DNA of 64,000 nt, from assembly GCF_002813455.1 (NCBI RefSeq), contig NZ_PHHE01000001.1, positions 558,001-622,000 of the forward strand. The letters are read 5' to 3'. Position numbers and translations under genes: made by a program. The notes under the pieces are model-generated. The model was given only the letters and a program-made list of their open reading frames with translations. It did no database searches and had not been told where the DNA came from. Of this stretch, positions 1 through 9,381 are shown in pieces. Numbering within the stretch: position 1 is the stretch's first letter; each line of letters opens with the position of its first letter. Origin of the DNA: Pseudomonas baetica. GTDB lineage: Bacteria > Pseudomonadota > Gammaproteobacteria > Pseudomonadales > Pseudomonadaceae.

Positions 1-1
1 T

Positions 2-1261
2 AACGAGCAACGCGTCGCCAAAGCGGTGTTCGACAAAGTCGCGCATTCCGGTTGCCTGAGTGCGCCGAATATTCGCTACCTGCAGTCACCTTATGCGTTG
101 TTCAACGGGGATCTGCTGCTGGCGGCGTACACGCCGGCCGGTGACATGCATGTGCTGTTGGGGGACTTCACCGGCCATGGTCTGCCGGCGGCGGTGGGGG
201 CGATGCCGCTGGCGGAGGTGTTTTACGGCATGACCGCCAAAGGTTGCGGGCTGGCTGAAACCCTGCGCGAGATGAACGCCAAGCTCAAGCGCATCCTGCC
301 GGTGGACATGTTCTGCTGCGCGACGCTGCTGTGTCTTAGTTTTCAACGGCGTTCGGTCGAGGTGTGGAACGGTGGCATGCCCGACGGTTATCTGCACCGC
401 ATCGCCAGTGGCGAGCGCGAACCGCTGGCGGCGCGGCATTTGCCGTTGGGGGTGCTGAGCCCGCAGGCGTTCGACGATCGTACCGAAGTTCATTCAATGG
501 CCGTGGGCGATCGGGTGTTTCTGTTGTCGGACGGGGTGCTCGACACCAGTGATGCCAGTGATCAACTGTTCGGTGTCGAGCGCCTGCAGCAGGTGTTTGC
601 CAACAACCGTGAGCCGGATCAGTTGTTTGAGGATATCGAGCGCGCACTGCAAGCGTTTCGCGGTGAGGCTCGAGATGATGTGAGCATGGTCGAAGTCAGC
701 CTCCTGGCGCCCGCGCAGGTCAAGCCGTCGACGCCGGTGTATTCCGACAGCGGCCAGTCGTGCCCGCTGGACTGGTCGGTGAGCTTCGAGTTTCGGGGTA
801 CCACGCTCAAGCGTTTCAATCCCTTGCCGTATCTGTTGCAGTTACTGCTGGAAGTGCACGGATTACGGGTGCAGGGTGGCGCCATCTACAGCGTGCTCGC
901 CGAACTGTATTCCAATGCCCTGGAGCACGGCGTGCTTGGGCTCGACTCAAGCCTCAAGCGCGATGCATCGGGATTCGCTCGCTATTATGGGCAGCGCAAC
1001 ACGCGACTGGAGTCCCTGCAGGACGGTTACGTGCGCGTGCATTTGCAGGTCACGCCGCGAGGCGAGGGCGGGTGTCTGGTCATTCGCGTCGAAGACAGCG
1101 GCGCAGGCTTCGATGTGGCGAGGGTGATGGAGCGACCGCTGGACGGTGTCCGTCTGTCGGGGCGCGGAGTCAGCCTGGTCCGTCAATTGGGGCGCAACGC
1201 CAGTTGGTCGGACGAAGGTCGTAGTGCTCGCGTGGAGTTTTTCTGGGAGGTTGAGGCATAA
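2..1261 (+). CDS. PP2C/SpoIIE phosphatase response regulator with C-terminal anti-sigma-type ATPase domain (5' partial)
   Basis: The reading frame is open from the first bases of the window, so the N-terminus, expected to be a receiver domain, lies outside. The visible part holds a SpoIIE/PP2C phosphatase domain (motifs GDFTGHG and LLSDGVLDTSD) and then a GHKL/RsbW-like ATPase domain with ELYSNALEHG, DSGAGF and GRGVSL boxes. This architecture matches HsbR of the P. aeruginosa HptB-HsbR-HsbA pathway, which controls an anti-anti-sigma protein and so motility and biofilm. The Hpt gene 31 bases downstream and fliK after it fit the pseudomonad arrangement. Domain assignment is secure; equivalence to HsbR is inferred from architecture and neighbours. 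Confidence 0.85.
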   Translation, partial: NEQRVAKAVFDKVAHSGCLSAPNIRYLQSPYALFNGDLLLAAYTPAGDMHVLLGDFTGHGLPAAVGAMPLAEVFYGMTAKGCGLAETLREMNAKLKRILPVDMFCCATLLCLSFQRRSVEVWNGGMPDGYLHRIASGEREPLAARHLPLGVLSPQAFDDRTEVHSMAVGDRVFLLSDGVLDTSDASDQLFGVERLQQVFANNREPDQLFEDIERALQAFRGEARDDVSMVEVSLLAPAQVKPSTPVYSDSGQSCPLDWSVSFEFRGTTLKRFNPLPYLLQLLLEVHGLRVQGGAIYSVLAELYSNALEHGVLGLDSSLKRDASGFARYYGQRNTRLESLQDGYVRVHLQVTPRGEGGCLVIRVEDSGAGFDVARVMERPLDGVRLSGRGVSLVRQLGRNASWSDEGRSARVEFFWEVEA

Positions 1262-1292
1262 TCCGCGTAATTCTTGATCAAGGAGTGAACAA

Positions 1293-1640
1293 GTGGCTGA
1301 CACACATGTAGATCGCGAGGCGCTGAGCGTACTGCGCGAAGTCATGGAGGAGGGTTATCCGGAGCTTCTGGATACCTTTCTGGCGGATTCCGAAAGTCGC
1401 TTGGGCGAGTTGCAAAAGACCTCTGATGCCAAGGTGTTGTCGGAAGTTGCCCATAGTTTCAAGGGCAGTGCCAGCAACATGGGAGCTGTCCGCCTGGCGG
1501 CGCTCTGCCAGGAACTCGAATCGGACGCCAAAGACAAGAGCCCGGCGGAAATAGTCAAACTGGTCGCTGAGATCAGCGGCGAATTTGCTGAAGTTCGTCC
1601 GGTTTACGAAAGCGAAAAACATCCCGCTCACACGCACTGA
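1293..1640 (+). CDS. Hpt (histidine phosphotransfer) domain protein, HptB-like
   Basis: A single-domain Hpt protein of 115 residues. The phosphorylatable histidine is in AHSFKGSASNMGA at about residue 54, the classic HxxKGxxxxxG signature. It should carry phosphate from hybrid sensor kinases to a receiver, most simply the one on the upstream phosphatase regulator. The start is GTG with AAGGAG about eight bases upstream. Gene order (phosphatase regulator, Hpt, fliK) ties it to the flagellar locus. It could also serve other receivers; that is not visible here. Confidence 0.85.
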   Translation: MADTHVDREALSVLREVMEEGYPELLDTFLADSESRLGELQKTSDAKVLSEVAHSFKGSASNMGAVRLAALCQELESDAKDKSPAEIVKLVAEISGEFAEVRPVYESEKHPAHTH

Positions 1641-1647
1641 TCCCACC

Positions 1648-1674
1648 GTCCGGCGCTTTTCTCAAGCGTCGGAC
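1648..1674 (+). terminator. inverted repeat after the Hpt gene, possible terminator
   Basis: GTCCGGCGCT and AGCGTCGGAC face each other across a short T-rich loop with one mismatch. It lies eight bases after the Hpt stop and just before a sigma-54-type promoter, so it may insulate fliK from upstream transcription. There is no clear T-tract, so this is tentative. Confidence 0.35.
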
Positions 1675-1679
1675 AAAAC

Positions 1680-1695
1680 TGGCCCGGCACTTGCA
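1680..1695 (+). promoter_or_regulatory. sigma-54-type promoter for fliK
   Basis: TGGCCCGGCACTTGCA has the GG-N10-GC spacing and TTGCA -12 box of RpoN promoters. It is 50 bases before the fliK start. FleQ/RpoN control of fliK-region genes is established in pseudomonads; the site itself is read from sequence. Confidence 0.6.
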
Positions 1696-1745
1696 GTTAT
1701 CTCCGCCAACTGTACCTACGAGCCCAGTGCAGCGGAGACCGTTTC

Positions 1746-3116
1746 ATGCCTGCGACCCCCAACATTCTTCTTCAGAACGCCGCCCAGGCCAAGGCTCAGG
1801 CCGCCTCTGCCAAAACCTCGGCAATGGCCGCAGACGCCGGGGACAAGGCCTCAAGCTTCGCTCAAGTGTTCGCCGATCAAGGTTCGAAAAAGCCTGCGAC
1901 GAGCGCTGACAACTCGGTCAAATCACCGCGTGACAAGGTCGCTGACAATGGCGGCAAAAAGGACGTCGGCAAGGATCAGTCGGCCACTTCCAAGCCTGCC
2001 GTTGCCGATAGCGGCAATGCCTTGCCTGCCGACAAGCCTGCCGCGACCGATGACAAGTCCGTCAGCGGCGATGACGCCATTGATACGTCGCAGACCCCGG
2101 TGACCGACGCCGCGCCGGTCGACCCGACGCTGGATCCTGCGTTGGCCGCCGTAGTGCAGCCGGTAGTGACCCCAGTCGTAGTGCCAGCTCCGGTCGTCGA
2201 AGCCGGCGCCGCGCCGAAAACCGAAACCCCGGCAGTCGCCGTGTTGCCAAGTGTGGTCAAAGACCCGGCAGCCAGCGCCGACAGCGATTTCGATCCTTCA
2301 ACCGATCCACTCGATGCGTTGCCGGCCGTGCGCATGGCGATGGAGCAGGGCGGGCACATTTCCGCTGCCAGCCAGGCACAACCGAAAGCGACCCCTGCGC
2401 AAGCTCAGGCTGACGGTGAATTGACCTCGGCGCAGAACTTTGCCGCCGGCATGGCGAGCATGCTCGACGTGCAGTCCGACAAGGACAGCACCAGTCAGGG
2501 TGGCGAGAAAGCCTTCAGCGGGTTGATCGACGAGGGTCTGAAAGACCTGAAAACCGCGACCAGCGATACCCGCGTCGATGACTTTGCCAACCGCCTGGCT
2601 GCACTGACTCAGGCTGCCACGCCGAAGACTGCGAACGCCGTGCCGGTGAACCAGCCGATCGCCATGCATCAAAGCGGCTGGACGGAAGAAGTGGTCAACC
2701 GCGTCATGTATCTGTCGAGCGTCAACCTGAAGGCGGCGGACATTCAATTGCAGCCCGCCGAACTCGGTCGCCTGGATATCCGCGTGAACATGGTGCCGGA
2801 CCAGCAGACGCAAGTGACGTTCATGAGCGCGCACCCAAGTGTGCGTGAAGCGCTTGACGGGCAGATGCATCGTCTGCGGGAGATGTTCAACCAGCAGGGC
2901 ATGGGCCAGGTCGACGTTAACGTGTCTGACCAGAACCGTGGCTGGCAGGGCCAGCAAGGTCAGGAACAGGCGCAGCAGGGCCAGAGTGGTCGTAGCAGCG
3001 CTGCCGGTGGTCGTCTGGATTCGGCGGATGAAGAATTGGCGCCTGTCAGCGTGGCCGAAGCTACCGCGCAGACCGCCAGTGTGATCGGCTCCAGCGCCGT
3101 CGACTATTACGCCTGA
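1746..3116 (+). CDS. fliK: flagellar hook-length control protein FliK
   Basis: The protein has 456 residues. A long Ala/Pro/Asp-rich, low-complexity N-terminal half is followed by a conserved Flg_hook C-terminal domain (about residues 300-420) with the QLQPAELGRLDIRV signature, then a Gln-rich tail. FliK is secreted through the flagellar export gate and switches export from hook to filament subunits by acting on FlhB, which is encoded about 4.5 kb downstream. The N-terminal half varies in family members and acts as the ruler. The start ATG is the first in frame. A second, unrelated FliK-domain protein is encoded at 26293-27864. Confidence 0.93.
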   Translation: MPATPNILLQNAAQAKAQAASAKTSAMAADAGDKASSFAQVFADQGSKKPATSADNSVKSPRDKVADNGGKKDVGKDQSATSKPAVADSGNALPADKPAATDDKSVSGDDAIDTSQTPVTDAAPVDPTLDPALAAVVQPVVTPVVVPAPVVEAGAAPKTETPAVAVLPSVVKDPAASADSDFDPSTDPLDALPAVRMAMEQGGHISAASQAQPKATPAQAQADGELTSAQNFAAGMASMLDVQSDKDSTSQGGEKAFSGLIDEGLKDLKTATSDTRVDDFANRLAALTQAATPKTANAVPVNQPIAMHQSGWTEEVVNRVMYLSSVNLKAADIQLQPAELGRLDIRVNMVPDQQTQVTFMSAHPSVREALDGQMHRLREMFNQQGMGQVDVNVSDQNRGWQGQQGQEQAQQGQSGRSSAAGGRLDSADEELAPVSVAEATAQTASVIGSSAVDYYA

Positions 3117-3133
3117 CACAACCCTGTACCCCC

Positions 3134-3223
3134 TGTGGGAGCGGGCTTGCTCGCGAATGCGGATTGCCATTCAACATTAATGTTGACTGACACACTGCAT
3201 TCGCGAGCAAGCCCGCTCCCACA
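3134..3223. repeat. REPIN (type A REP pair)
   Basis: Two inverted copies of the REP core GTGGGAGCGGGCTTGCTCGC, about 45 bases apart, form a long hairpin. It lies between fliK and the fliL promoter. The same core recurs at ten other places in the window. Confidence 0.9.
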
Positions 3224-3261
3224 TTGGTTTTGTGTGTTCTCCCAATTTGCTCCGACACTTC

Positions 3262-3277
3262 TGGCATAACACTTGCT
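3262..3277 (+). promoter_or_regulatory. sigma-54 promoter of the fliL-flhB operon
   Basis: TGGCATAACACTTGCT matches the RpoN -24/-12 consensus (TGGCA, five bases, TTGC). It is 50 bases upstream of fliL and is the only strong promoter before an eight-gene run with tiny gaps, so it probably drives fliLMNOPQR-flhB under FleQ. Confidence 0.72.
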
Positions 3278-3327
3278 CTTGCCTTGCCGTGCGACTGTGA
3301 AAACCCGAATAGTGACGGATTATTGGC

Positions 3328-3831
3328 ATGGCGAAGAGCGAAACAGCAGCAGTAAAAGACCCCGCGACCAAAGGCAAACTCAAGCTGATCATCGTGATCG
3401 TGCTGGCGTTGCTGCTGGCCATTGGCGCGTCCGTGGGGGCGACCTGGTTCTTCATGCACAGTGCCCAAAGCAAGCCTGCCGAGGCCGCCGATGCTGCGCC
3501 GGTCGGCAAGCAACCGGCGATTTTCGAGCCTATGGCGCCGGCGTTTGTCGCCAACTACACCCAGAATGGCCGTCAACGCTACATGCAGGTGAGCATCACC
3601 ATGCTGGGCCGCAATCAGGCCGATCTGGAAGCGCTGAAAGTGCACATGCCGGTGATTCGCAACAACCTGGTAATGCTCTTCTCCGGTCAGGATTTCGCCA
3701 CATTGGCGACGCCGGTCGGGCAGGAGATGTTGCGCCAGAAGGCTACAGCCAGCGTCCAGGAAGTGGCGCAAAAGGAGCTGGGCAAAGTGGTGATCGAACA
3801 GTTGCTTTTCACTAATTTCGTACTGCAGTAG
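3328..3831 (+). CDS. fliL: flagellar basal body-associated protein FliL
   Basis: 167 residues. A charged N-terminus precedes one transmembrane helix (about residues 19-46), then a periplasmic FliL domain. FliL sits around the stator at the flagellar motor and supports torque. Gene order with fliM ten bases later is the standard one. The start ATG follows a sigma-54 promoter by about 50 bases. Length is normal for the family. Confidence 0.95.
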   Translation: MAKSETAAVKDPATKGKLKLIIVIVLALLLAIGASVGATWFFMHSAQSKPAEAADAAPVGKQPAIFEPMAPAFVANYTQNGRQRYMQVSITMLGRNQADLEALKVHMPVIRNNLVMLFSGQDFATLATPVGQEMLRQKATASVQEVAQKELGKVVIEQLLFTNFVLQ

Positions 3832-3840
3832 GAACACGAC

Positions 3841-4809
3841 ATGGCCGTGCAGGATCTGCTGTCCCAGGATGAAATCGATGCGCTGTTGCATGGCGTCGAC
3901 GATGGTCTGGTACAGACCGATAACGCTGCCGAACCCGGCAGTGTCAAAAGCTACGACCTGACCAGCCAGGATCGCATCGTCCGTGGACGCATGCCGACTC
4001 TGGAGATGATCAACGAGCGTTTTGCCCGTTACACTCGCATCAGCATGTTCAACATGCTGCGCCGCTCGGCGGACGTTGCCGTCGGTGGCGTACAGGTGAT
4101 GAAGTTTGGCGAGTACGTGCACTCGCTGTACGTGCCGACCAGCCTCAACCTGGTCAAGATCAAGCCGTTGCGCGGCACTGCGCTGTTCATCCTCGACGCC
4201 AAACTGGTGTTCAAGCTGGTGGACAACTTCTTCGGCGGCGATGGCCGTCACGCCAAGATCGAAGGGCGTGAATTCACCCCGACCGAACTGCGCGTGGTGC
4301 GCATGGTGCTGGAGCAGGCGTTCGTCGACTTGAAAGAAGCCTGGCAGGCGATCATGGAAGTCAACTTCGAGTACATCAACTCGGAAGTGAACCCGGCCAT
4401 GGCCAACATCGTCGGCCCGAGCGAAGCAATTGTGGTCTCCACCTTCCACATCGAACTCGATGGCGGTGGCGGCGATCTGCACGTGACCATGCCGTACTCG
4501 ATGATCGAGCCGGTGCGCGAAATGCTCGACGCCGGTTTCCAGTCGGACCTCGACGATCAGGACGAGCGCTGGGTCAACGCCCTGCGCCAGGACGTGCTCG
4601 ATGTCGACGTGCCGATCGGTGCCACCGTGGCCCGCCGCCAGTTGAAACTGCGCGACATCCTGCACATGCAGCCGGGGGATGTGATCCCGGTGGAAATGCC
4701 GGAAGAAATGATCATGCGCGCCAACGGCGTGCCGGCCTTCAAGGTCAAGATGGGCTCGCACAAAGGCAACCTCGCGTTGCAGGTTATCGAGCCAATCGAG
4801 CGCCGCTGA
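3841..4809 (+). CDS. fliM: flagellar motor switch protein FliM
   Basis: 322 residues. The N-terminal peptide LSQDEIDALLHG (residues 8-19) is the known CheY-P docking motif. The CheC/CheX-like middle domain (about 45-230) and the C-terminal SpoA domain follow. FliM forms the C-ring with FliG and FliN and sets rotation direction. Start ATG has a purine-rich site at GGAACACGAC. The EIDALL motif matters for the CheA repeats noted at 18342-18776. Confidence 0.97.
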   Translation: MAVQDLLSQDEIDALLHGVDDGLVQTDNAAEPGSVKSYDLTSQDRIVRGRMPTLEMINERFARYTRISMFNMLRRSADVAVGGVQVMKFGEYVHSLYVPTSLNLVKIKPLRGTALFILDAKLVFKLVDNFFGGDGRHAKIEGREFTPTELRVVRMVLEQAFVDLKEAWQAIMEVNFEYINSEVNPAMANIVGPSEAIVVSTFHIELDGGGGDLHVTMPYSMIEPVREMLDAGFQSDLDDQDERWVNALRQDVLDVDVPIGATVARRQLKLRDILHMQPGDVIPVEMPEEMIMRANGVPAFKVKMGSHKGNLALQVIEPIERR

Positions 4810-4864
4810 AACGGCGCCGTACCCCCTTTTTTGCACTAACTGAATTGTTGCCCGCCGAGGACAC

Positions 4865-5326
4865 ATGATGAACGACGATATGAACGCCCAGGACGATCAG
4901 GCACTGGCTGATGAATGGGCCGCCGCCCTCGAAGAAACCGGTGATGCCGGCCAGGCTGACATCGACGCACTGCTGGCCGCCGACGCTGGCGCCGCGAGCT
5001 CCAACCGTCTGCCGATGGAAGAGTTCGGCAGCGTGCCGAAGAACAACGATCCGGTGACGCTGGACGGTCCGAATCTGGACGTGATCCTCGATATCCCGGT
5101 GTCCATCTCGATGGAAGTGGGCAGCACTGACATCAACATCCGCAACCTGCTGCAACTGAACCAGGGCTCGGTGATCGAGCTTGATCGCCTGGCCGGTGAG
5201 CCGCTGGACGTACTGGTCAACGGCACGCTGATCGCGCACGGCGAAGTGGTAGTGGTCAACGAGAAGTTCGGCATCCGCCTGACCGACGTGATCAGTCCAA
5301 GCGAACGCATCAAGAAGCTGCGCTGA
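4865..5326 (+). CDS. fliN: flagellar motor switch protein FliN
   Basis: 153 residues with a C-terminal SpoA domain (about residues 75-150: SMEVGSTDINIRNLLQLNQGS...). The extended N-terminus contains QADIDALLAAD, close to the EIDALL motif of FliM. FliN builds the bottom of the C-ring. Two adjacent ATGs (4865 and 4868) are possible; GAGGAC lies just upstream. The gene abuts fliO with no gap. Confidence 0.95.
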   Translation: MMNDDMNAQDDQALADEWAAALEETGDAGQADIDALLAADAGAASSNRLPMEEFGSVPKNNDPVTLDGPNLDVILDIPVSISMEVGSTDINIRNLLQLNQGSVIELDRLAGEPLDVLVNGTLIAHGEVVVVNEKFGIRLTDVISPSERIKKLR

Positions 5327-5800
5327 GTGAAGCGGTTTCTCTGGGTTCTACTGGCATTGCCATTGAGCGTGCTCGCCGCTGAACCGGCGGCAACTGCTGG
5401 CACGGCGGCTACCACTGCTGCGCCTGTCGCCGCTACTGCGCCAATGGTCAACAGTGGCGTGGCCGGGCAATTGACGCAGCTTGTGTTTGGCCTGTTGCTG
5501 GTGCTGGGGTTGATCTTCTTCCTCGCCTGGCTGTTGCGCCGGGTGCAGCAGGCGGGGCCTGCGGGCAAAGGGCAGGTGATCGAGCTGATCGGTTCGCGCG
5601 CGCTGGGTCCGCGTGACCGTTTGATGCTGGTGCAGGTCGGTAACGAGCAGATTCTGCTCGGGCTGAGCCCTGGCACCATCACCGCGCTGCACGTGCTCAA
5701 GGAGCCGGTCGAGGTGCCGGGTGGCAGCGAGAAAGCGACGCCGGAATTCGCCCAGCACCTGCTGAAGATTCTCGGCAAGGATCAGAAGGATAAGAAGTAA
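5327..5800 (+). CDS. fliO: flagellar biosynthetic protein FliO
   Basis: 157 residues. A signal-like N-terminal hydrophobic stretch and an Ala/Thr-rich spacer precede a transmembrane helix (about residues 45-68), then a cytoplasmic FliO domain containing [22 protein letters not shown]. It assists assembly of the FliP pore of the export gate. The GTG start directly follows the fliN stop, and its stop overlaps the fliP ATG, so the genes are translationally coupled. Confidence 0.92.
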   Translation: MKRFLWVLLALPLSVLAAEPAATAGTAATTAAPVAATAPMVNSGVAGQLTQLVFGLLLVLGLIFFLAWLLRRVQQAGPAGKGQVIELIGSRALGPRDRLMLVQVGNEQILLGLSPGTITALHVLKEPVEVPGGSEKATPEFAQHLLKILGKDQKDKK

Positions 5801-6558
5801 TGGGTGCGCTACGCATCGTCTTGACGCTGGCTCTGATGCTGGCCGCGCCGCTGGCATTGGCCGCCGATCCGTTGTCGATCCCGGCGATCACGCTGGGCAC
5901 CAACGCCGACGGCGCTCAGGAGTATTCGGTCAGTCTGCAGATCCTGCTGATCATGACCGCGCTGAGTTTTATCCCGGCGGCGGTCATCCTGATGACCAGT
6001 TTTACCCGGATCATCATTGTCTTCTCGATCCTGCGTCAGGCCCTCGGGCTGCAACAGACGCCGTCGAACCAGATCCTCACCGGTATGGCGCTGTTTCTGA
6101 CCATGTTCATCATGGCCCCGGTGTTCGACCGGGTGAACAACGATGCGCTGCAACCGTATCTGGCGGAAAAACTCACCGCCCAGCAAGCGGTGGAAAAAGC
6201 CCAGGTGCCGATCAAGGATTTCATGCTCGCGCAGACGCGTACCAGCGATCTGGAGCTGTTCATGCGCCTGTCCAAGCGCACTGACATCGCCACCCCGGAT
6301 CAGGCGCCGCTGACCATTCTGGTGCCGGCGTTCGTCACATCCGAACTCAAGACCGCGTTCCAGATCGGCTTCATGATCTTCATTCCGTTCCTGATCATTG
6401 ACCTCGTCGTGGCCAGTGTACTGATGGCGATGGGTATGATGATGCTCTCGCCGCTGATCATTTCCCTGCCGTTCAAGATCATGTTGTTCGTGCTGGTGGA
6501 TGGCTGGGCGCTGATTATCGGCACGCTTGCCAGCAGTTTTGGAGGTGTCACGCCATGA
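5800..6558 (+). CDS. fliP: flagellar biosynthetic protein FliP
   Basis: 252 residues with a cleavable signal peptide (residues 1-20) and four or more membrane helices. The motifs [25 protein letters not shown] and [15 protein letters not shown] are typical of the FliP/YscR family. FliP5FliQ4FliR1 forms the export gate. The start overlaps the fliO stop (TAATG) and the stop overlaps fliQ by four bases. Confidence 0.97.
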   Translation: MGALRIVLTLALMLAAPLALAADPLSIPAITLGTNADGAQEYSVSLQILLIMTALSFIPAAVILMTSFTRIIIVFSILRQALGLQQTPSNQILTGMALFLTMFIMAPVFDRVNNDALQPYLAEKLTAQQAVEKAQVPIKDFMLAQTRTSDLELFMRLSKRTDIATPDQAPLTILVPAFVTSELKTAFQIGFMIFIPFLIIDLVVASVLMAMGMMMLSPLIISLPFKIMLFVLVDGWALIIGTLASSFGGVTP

Positions 6559-6824
6559 CGCCAGAAGTCGCGGTCGACATATTCCGCGAAGCCCTGTGGC
6601 TGACCACCATGATGGTCGCCATCCTGGTGGTGCCAAGTCTGTTGGTCGGTCTGCTGGTGTCGATGTTTCAGGCGGCGACGCAGATCAACGAACAAACGCT
6701 GAGCTTCCTGCCGCGTCTTTTGGTGATGCTGGTGACCCTGATCGTCGGCGGTCCGTGGATCGTGCAGACCTTCATGGAATACATCATTCAGCTGTACAAA
6801 AACATTCCGATGGTTATCGGCTAA
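6555..6824 (+). CDS. fliQ: flagellar biosynthetic protein FliQ
   Basis: 89 residues with two membrane helices (about 14-40 and 50-75) and the family pattern [16 protein letters not shown] between them. It is a component of the flagellar type III export gate. It overlaps fliP by four bases and lies three bases before fliR. Length equals that of other FliQ proteins. Confidence 0.96.
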   Translation: MTPEVAVDIFREALWLTTMMVAILVVPSLLVGLLVSMFQAATQINEQTLSFLPRLLVMLVTLIVGGPWIVQTFMEYIIQLYKNIPMVIG

Positions 6825-6827
6825 GCC

Positions 6828-7613
6828 ATGCAATCGCTGCTTCAGCTGACCGACACCCAGATCAGTTCCTGGGTGGCGACGTTCATGTTGCCGCTGTTTC
6901 GCGTGGCATCGATGCTGATGGTCATGCCGGTGTTCGGCACAACCCTCATGCCGCGACGCGTGCGCCTGTATTTCGCCGTGGCGATTACCGTGGTGATCGT
7001 GCCGGGCCTGCCGCCGATGCCGGCTGTCAGTCCACTTGATCTCAGTGGTCTGCTGCTGATTGCCGAACAGATTCTGGTCGGCGCCGTGCTCGGGTTCTCC
7101 CTGCAGCTGTTTTTCCAGGCTTTTGCGGTGGCCGGGCAAATTGTCGCGGTCCAGATGGGGATGGGTTTCGCCTCGATGATCGACCCCACCAACGGCGTCT
7201 CGGTGGCGGTGATCGGACAGTTCTTCACCATGCTGGTGACCTTGCTGTTCCTGTCGATGAACGGCCATCTGGTGGTCTTCGAGGTGCTGACCGAAAGTTT
7301 TACGACATTGCCGGTCGGCAGTGGGCTGATGACCGCGCATTACTGGGAGCTGGCCGGCAAGCTTGGCTGGGTTCTGGGGGCGGCGCTGTTGTTGGTATTG
7401 CCGGCGGTGACCGCGTTGCTGGTGGTCAACATCGCTTTCGGCGTGATGACCCGCGCCGCGCCGCAACTGAACATTTTCTCCATCGGTTTTCCGCTGACCC
7501 TGGTGCTCGGGCTGTTCATCGTCTGGGTCGGCCTGGCAGACATTCTCAATCAGTACCAGCCGCTGGCCACCGAGGCCTTGCAGTTGTTACGCGAACTGGC
7601 ACGGGCGCGCTGA
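6828..7613 (+). CDS. fliR: flagellar biosynthetic protein FliR
   Basis: 261 residues, strongly hydrophobic with about six predicted helices. The conserved MGMGFASMIDPTNG segment and the C-terminal PLTLVLGLFIVW stretch identify the FliR/YscT family. It caps the FliPQR export gate. The ATG lies three bases after fliQ, and flhB follows three bases downstream, so this is one operon. Confidence 0.96.
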   Translation: MQSLLQLTDTQISSWVATFMLPLFRVASMLMVMPVFGTTLMPRRVRLYFAVAITVVIVPGLPPMPAVSPLDLSGLLLIAEQILVGAVLGFSLQLFFQAFAVAGQIVAVQMGMGFASMIDPTNGVSVAVIGQFFTMLVTLLFLSMNGHLVVFEVLTESFTTLPVGSGLMTAHYWELAGKLGWVLGAALLLVLPAVTALLVVNIAFGVMTRAAPQLNIFSIGFPLTLVLGLFIVWVGLADILNQYQPLATEALQLLRELARAR

Positions 7614-7616
7614 GTC

Positions 7617-8756
7617 ATGGCAGAGAGCGAAAGCGGTCAGGACAAAACAGAAGACCCCACGGAGAAACGTAAAAAGGATTCCCGTGAGAAGGGCGAGATT
7701 GCCCGCTCCAAAGAGCTCAACACCCTCGCGGTGGTGATGGCCGGTGCCGGCGCACTGCTGGTGTTCGGCGGTATGCTCGCCGAAGACTTGATGGAGCTGA
7801 TGCGCCTGAACTTCACGCTGTCGCGTGAGGTGATCATGGATCAGGGCTCCATGGGCGCGTTTCTCCTGCAATCGGGAAAGATCGCGCTGGTAGCGATTCA
7901 GCCGATCATGATCACCCTGTTGCTGGCCGCGCTGATCGGGCCGATCTCTTTGGGTGGCTGGTTGTTCGCGGCAGGCTCGATGGCGCCCAAGTTCAGCCGG
8001 ATGAATCCTGGGGCAGGCCTGAAGCGGATGTTCTCGATGAAGGCCGTCATCGAATTGCTTAAGGCACTGGCGAAATTTTTGATCACCCTGGGGGTGGCCT
8101 TATTGGTGTTGTCGGCGGACGTCGATGACCTTTTGCGCATTGCCCATGAGCCGCTGGAACAGGCGATCATTCATAGCGTGGTGCTGGTCGGCTGGAGTTC
8201 GTTGTGGCTGGCCTGCGGCCTGATCATCATCGCGGCGGTCGACGTCCCGGTGCAGATCTGGGAGAGCATGAAAAAGCTCAAGATGACCAAGCAGGAAGTG
8301 CGCGACGAGCACAAGGACCAGGAAGGCCGGCCGGAGGTCAAGCAGCGCATCCGGCAAACCCAGCGCGAAATGTCGCAGCGGCGGATGATGGCGGCGATTC
8401 CCGACGCCGACGTGGTCATCACCAACCCGACCCACTATGCGGTGGCGCTCAAATACGATTCGGAAAAGGGTGGGGCGCCGCTGTTGCTGGCCAAGGGCAG
8501 CGACTTCCTCGCATTGAAGATCCGCGAAATCGCCGTGGCCAACAACGTCATGCTCCTCGAATCGCCCGGGCTGGCGCGCTCGATCTACTACTCCACCGAG
8601 CTTGAAGAAGAAATCCCCGGCGGGCTGTATCTGGCGGTTGCGCAGGTATTGGCGTACGTCTACCAGATCCGCCAGTACCGCGCAGGCAAGGGCAAGCGCC
8701 CGGATCCGCTCAAGGATGATTTGCCGATACCGCCGGACCTGCGGCGCGACTCTTGA
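7617..8756 (+). CDS. flhB: flagellar export switch protein FlhB
   Basis: 379 residues. The N-terminal half has four membrane helices and the C-terminal half is cytoplasmic. The autocleavage motif NPTH sits at residues 270-273, inside DVVITNPTHYAVALKY. FlhB self-cleaves there and, with FliK, switches export specificity. The start ATG is four bases after fliR. Its last 20 codons are duplicated at 9382-9450, across an inserted gene; see that entry. Confidence 0.97.
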   Translation: MAESESGQDKTEDPTEKRKKDSREKGEIARSKELNTLAVVMAGAGALLVFGGMLAEDLMELMRLNFTLSREVIMDQGSMGAFLLQSGKIALVAIQPIMITLLLAALIGPISLGGWLFAAGSMAPKFSRMNPGAGLKRMFSMKAVIELLKALAKFLITLGVALLVLSADVDDLLRIAHEPLEQAIIHSVVLVGWSSLWLACGLIIIAAVDVPVQIWESMKKLKMTKQEVRDEHKDQEGRPEVKQRIRQTQREMSQRRMMAAIPDADVVITNPTHYAVALKYDSEKGGAPLLLAKGSDFLALKIREIAVANNVMLLESPGLARSIYYSTELEEEIPGGLYLAVAQVLAYVYQIRQYRAGKGKRPDPLKDDLPIPPDLRRDS

Positions 8757-8787
8757 GTTCAGGCACCTGCGAAGCGACTGGCTCCCG

Positions 8788-9231
8788 TCATGAAGTCGCC
8801 TCGATATTGTCAAAAAACATGATCGTTCCGTTGGGTTCGATGATGTGGATGTGGTATATGCCCGGATGTTCGAATTTCAACTCCTTCAGCGTTGTGCCGT
8901 CACCCTGTGCTTCCTCGTCCTTCTGCCCTAGTTCCTGATTATTTTCATCATAGAAATAGGCTTTGAATCCATTACCGGCATTGATGAATCGGAAACTGAT
9001 AGCCGAAACGGCCGTGTTCAAGCTTATTTTAAGCTTGCCACCCATCACCGCTAATACCTTGCCTCCGAAGTGCTCTCGATCCGGAGCGCTCCTGATGGCC
9101 ATTGCAGAGGTCTCATCAGGTCGACTAATGAATTTAAAGTCCATATGGGGTCTGCTGAATCCCTGGTTGCCGCCATATGCGCAATCTTTCATATCATTGA
9201 AATCTTCGATGATCTTATTGTTCGGGGTCAT
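8788..9231 (-). CDS. hypothetical protein, AT-rich orphan between flhB and flhA
   Basis: 147 residues, function not recognised. It has no signal peptide or membrane helix. The alternating hydrophobic pattern, the DFND start and the C-terminal FFDNIEA look like a small all-beta (carbohydrate-binding-like jelly-roll) domain, but this is only a structural impression. It is on the strand opposite to the flagellar genes, is visibly more AT-rich than they are, and is flanked by the true flhB tail and a degenerate copy of that tail. These points suggest horizontal gain. The ATG has GGAC upstream. Confidence 0.6.
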   Translation of the reverse strand: MTPNNKIIEDFNDMKDCAYGGNQGFSRPHMDFKFISRPDETSAMAIRSAPDREHFGGKVLAVMGGKLKISLNTAVSAISFRFINAGNGFKAYFYDENNQELGQKDEEAQGDGTTLKELKFEHPGIYHIHIIEPNGTIMFFDNIEATS

Positions 9232-9381
9232 GGCTATTGTCCTGCTGAGTTGAGGAGTGGCTACTCAAGCAGATATAAGAAAACGCATCTACTGTCAGAA
9301 ATCACAGGTATGCGAACCGTTCGTCCGAAAGGCTTTTTAAGATAAATAAATCCGTCCCGGTTTTTCGCCGCTTTTCCTAAA

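Noticed and set aside
3061..4866. 601-codon open frame antisense to fliL-fliM
   Set aside because: Runs across two well-defined genes and a REPIN; composition typical of a reverse-strand shadow.
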